Positions 63,945 through 64,000 of a stretch of 64,000 bases of DNA are shown piece after piece. The position numbers and the translations under genes are program-made. This DNA comes from Weissella oryzae SG25 (lineage in GTDB: Bacteria; Bacillota; Bacilli; Lactobacillales; Lactobacillaceae): the NCBI RefSeq assembly GCF_000691805.2, contig NZ_DF820484.1:225630-289629 (forward strand). The letters run 5' to 3'. Position 1 is the first letter of the stretch, and every line of letters begins with the position of its first letter. Under the pieces are notes generated by a model. That model was not told the DNA's origin and ran no database searches. It saw only the letters and a program-made list of their open reading frames with translations.

Positions 63945-64000
63945 ATAAAAGTTGTCTTAGGGCAATGTAGATCATTGAAAACTGAATAACGTTTCGATAA

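Noticed and set aside
63841..64000. Annotating the start of 16S rRNA at the right edge
   Set aside because: Promoters and leader are visible, but the conserved 16S 5' sequence is not reached within the window.

Overview
This 64 kb window is the chromosomal replication-origin region of a low-GC Gram-positive bacterium, most likely a member of the Lactobacillaceae. The evidence is the order rpmH-rnpA-yidC on one side and dnaA-dnaN-yaaA-recF-gyrB-gyrA on the other, clusters of TTATCCACA DnaA boxes, ParB-type parS sites, a T-box riboswitch, an lactobacillus-style IpaB/EvcA-like gene and a mevalonate-pathway HMG-CoA reductase. Genus cannot be fixed from the sequence alone; a Leuconostoc/Weissella-like lineage is possible but is only a guess. 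Genes left of about 45.5 kb are mostly on the minus strand and genes right of 46.2 kb are mostly on the plus strand, as expected for replication moving outward from oriC at about 45.7-47.8 kb.

Layout. 0-8.7 kb: DedA protein, a YczE-like membrane protein, viroplasmin-RNase H, a Cof-type HAD phosphatase, a second DnaA-box-rich stretch in front of rlmH, a probable decayed gene, then a LacI regulator and a ROK sugar-kinase operon with a cre-like site. 8.8-25.8 kb: a type VIIb secretion system on the minus strand. It has the core order esxA-esaA-essA-esaB-essB-essC plus a tail-anchored protein of unknown function, a membrane protein of unknown function, a second esxA, and an LXG-toxin module (two small helical partners, a DUF4176 protein, the LXG toxin, a likely immunity protein and a 28-codon membrane peptide). 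26-45 kb is accessory metabolism and regulation: a drug-type ABC exporter with a divergent MarR regulator and two palindromic operators; an amino-acid permease behind a Thr/Ile leader-peptide attenuator; an alpha-xylosidase/xyloside-transporter operon with a divergent AraC regulator broken by an 8-bp tandem repeat; DUF2316/TetR, 2-hydroxyacid dehydrogenase, aldo-keto reductase and a TetR/oxidoreductase operon; and a second amino-acid permease behind a T-box. 43-55 kb: lepB, yidC, rnpA, rpmH, oriC, dnaA to gyrA. 55-64 kb: an Rgg-like regulator, a DUF368 protein, a GNAT enzyme, an LtaS-type lipoteichoic acid synthase, MerR and XRE regulators, mvaA, an IpaB/EvcA-like gene, a cysteine-free sirtuin, and tandem promoters that look like the start of an rRNA operon running off the end.

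The strongest observations are: (1) a classic ribosome-mediated attenuator (25-codon leader with a Thr/Ile run and mutually exclusive 1:2, 2:3 and 3:4 pairings), which is unexpected in a Firmicute where T-boxes usually do this job, and one lies 12 kb away in front of a second permease; (2) three copies of an 8-bp repeat in the AraC-type xyloside regulator, where losing exactly one copy restores a normal C-terminus, so it is a candidate phase switch; (3) five parS sites, all left of oriC; (4) a DnaA-box cluster 42 kb from dnaA; (5) a T7SS with two nearly identical EsxA proteins encoded by clearly diverged DNA, plus proteins of unknown function. No insertion sequence, integrase, CRISPR array or tRNA gene was recognised.
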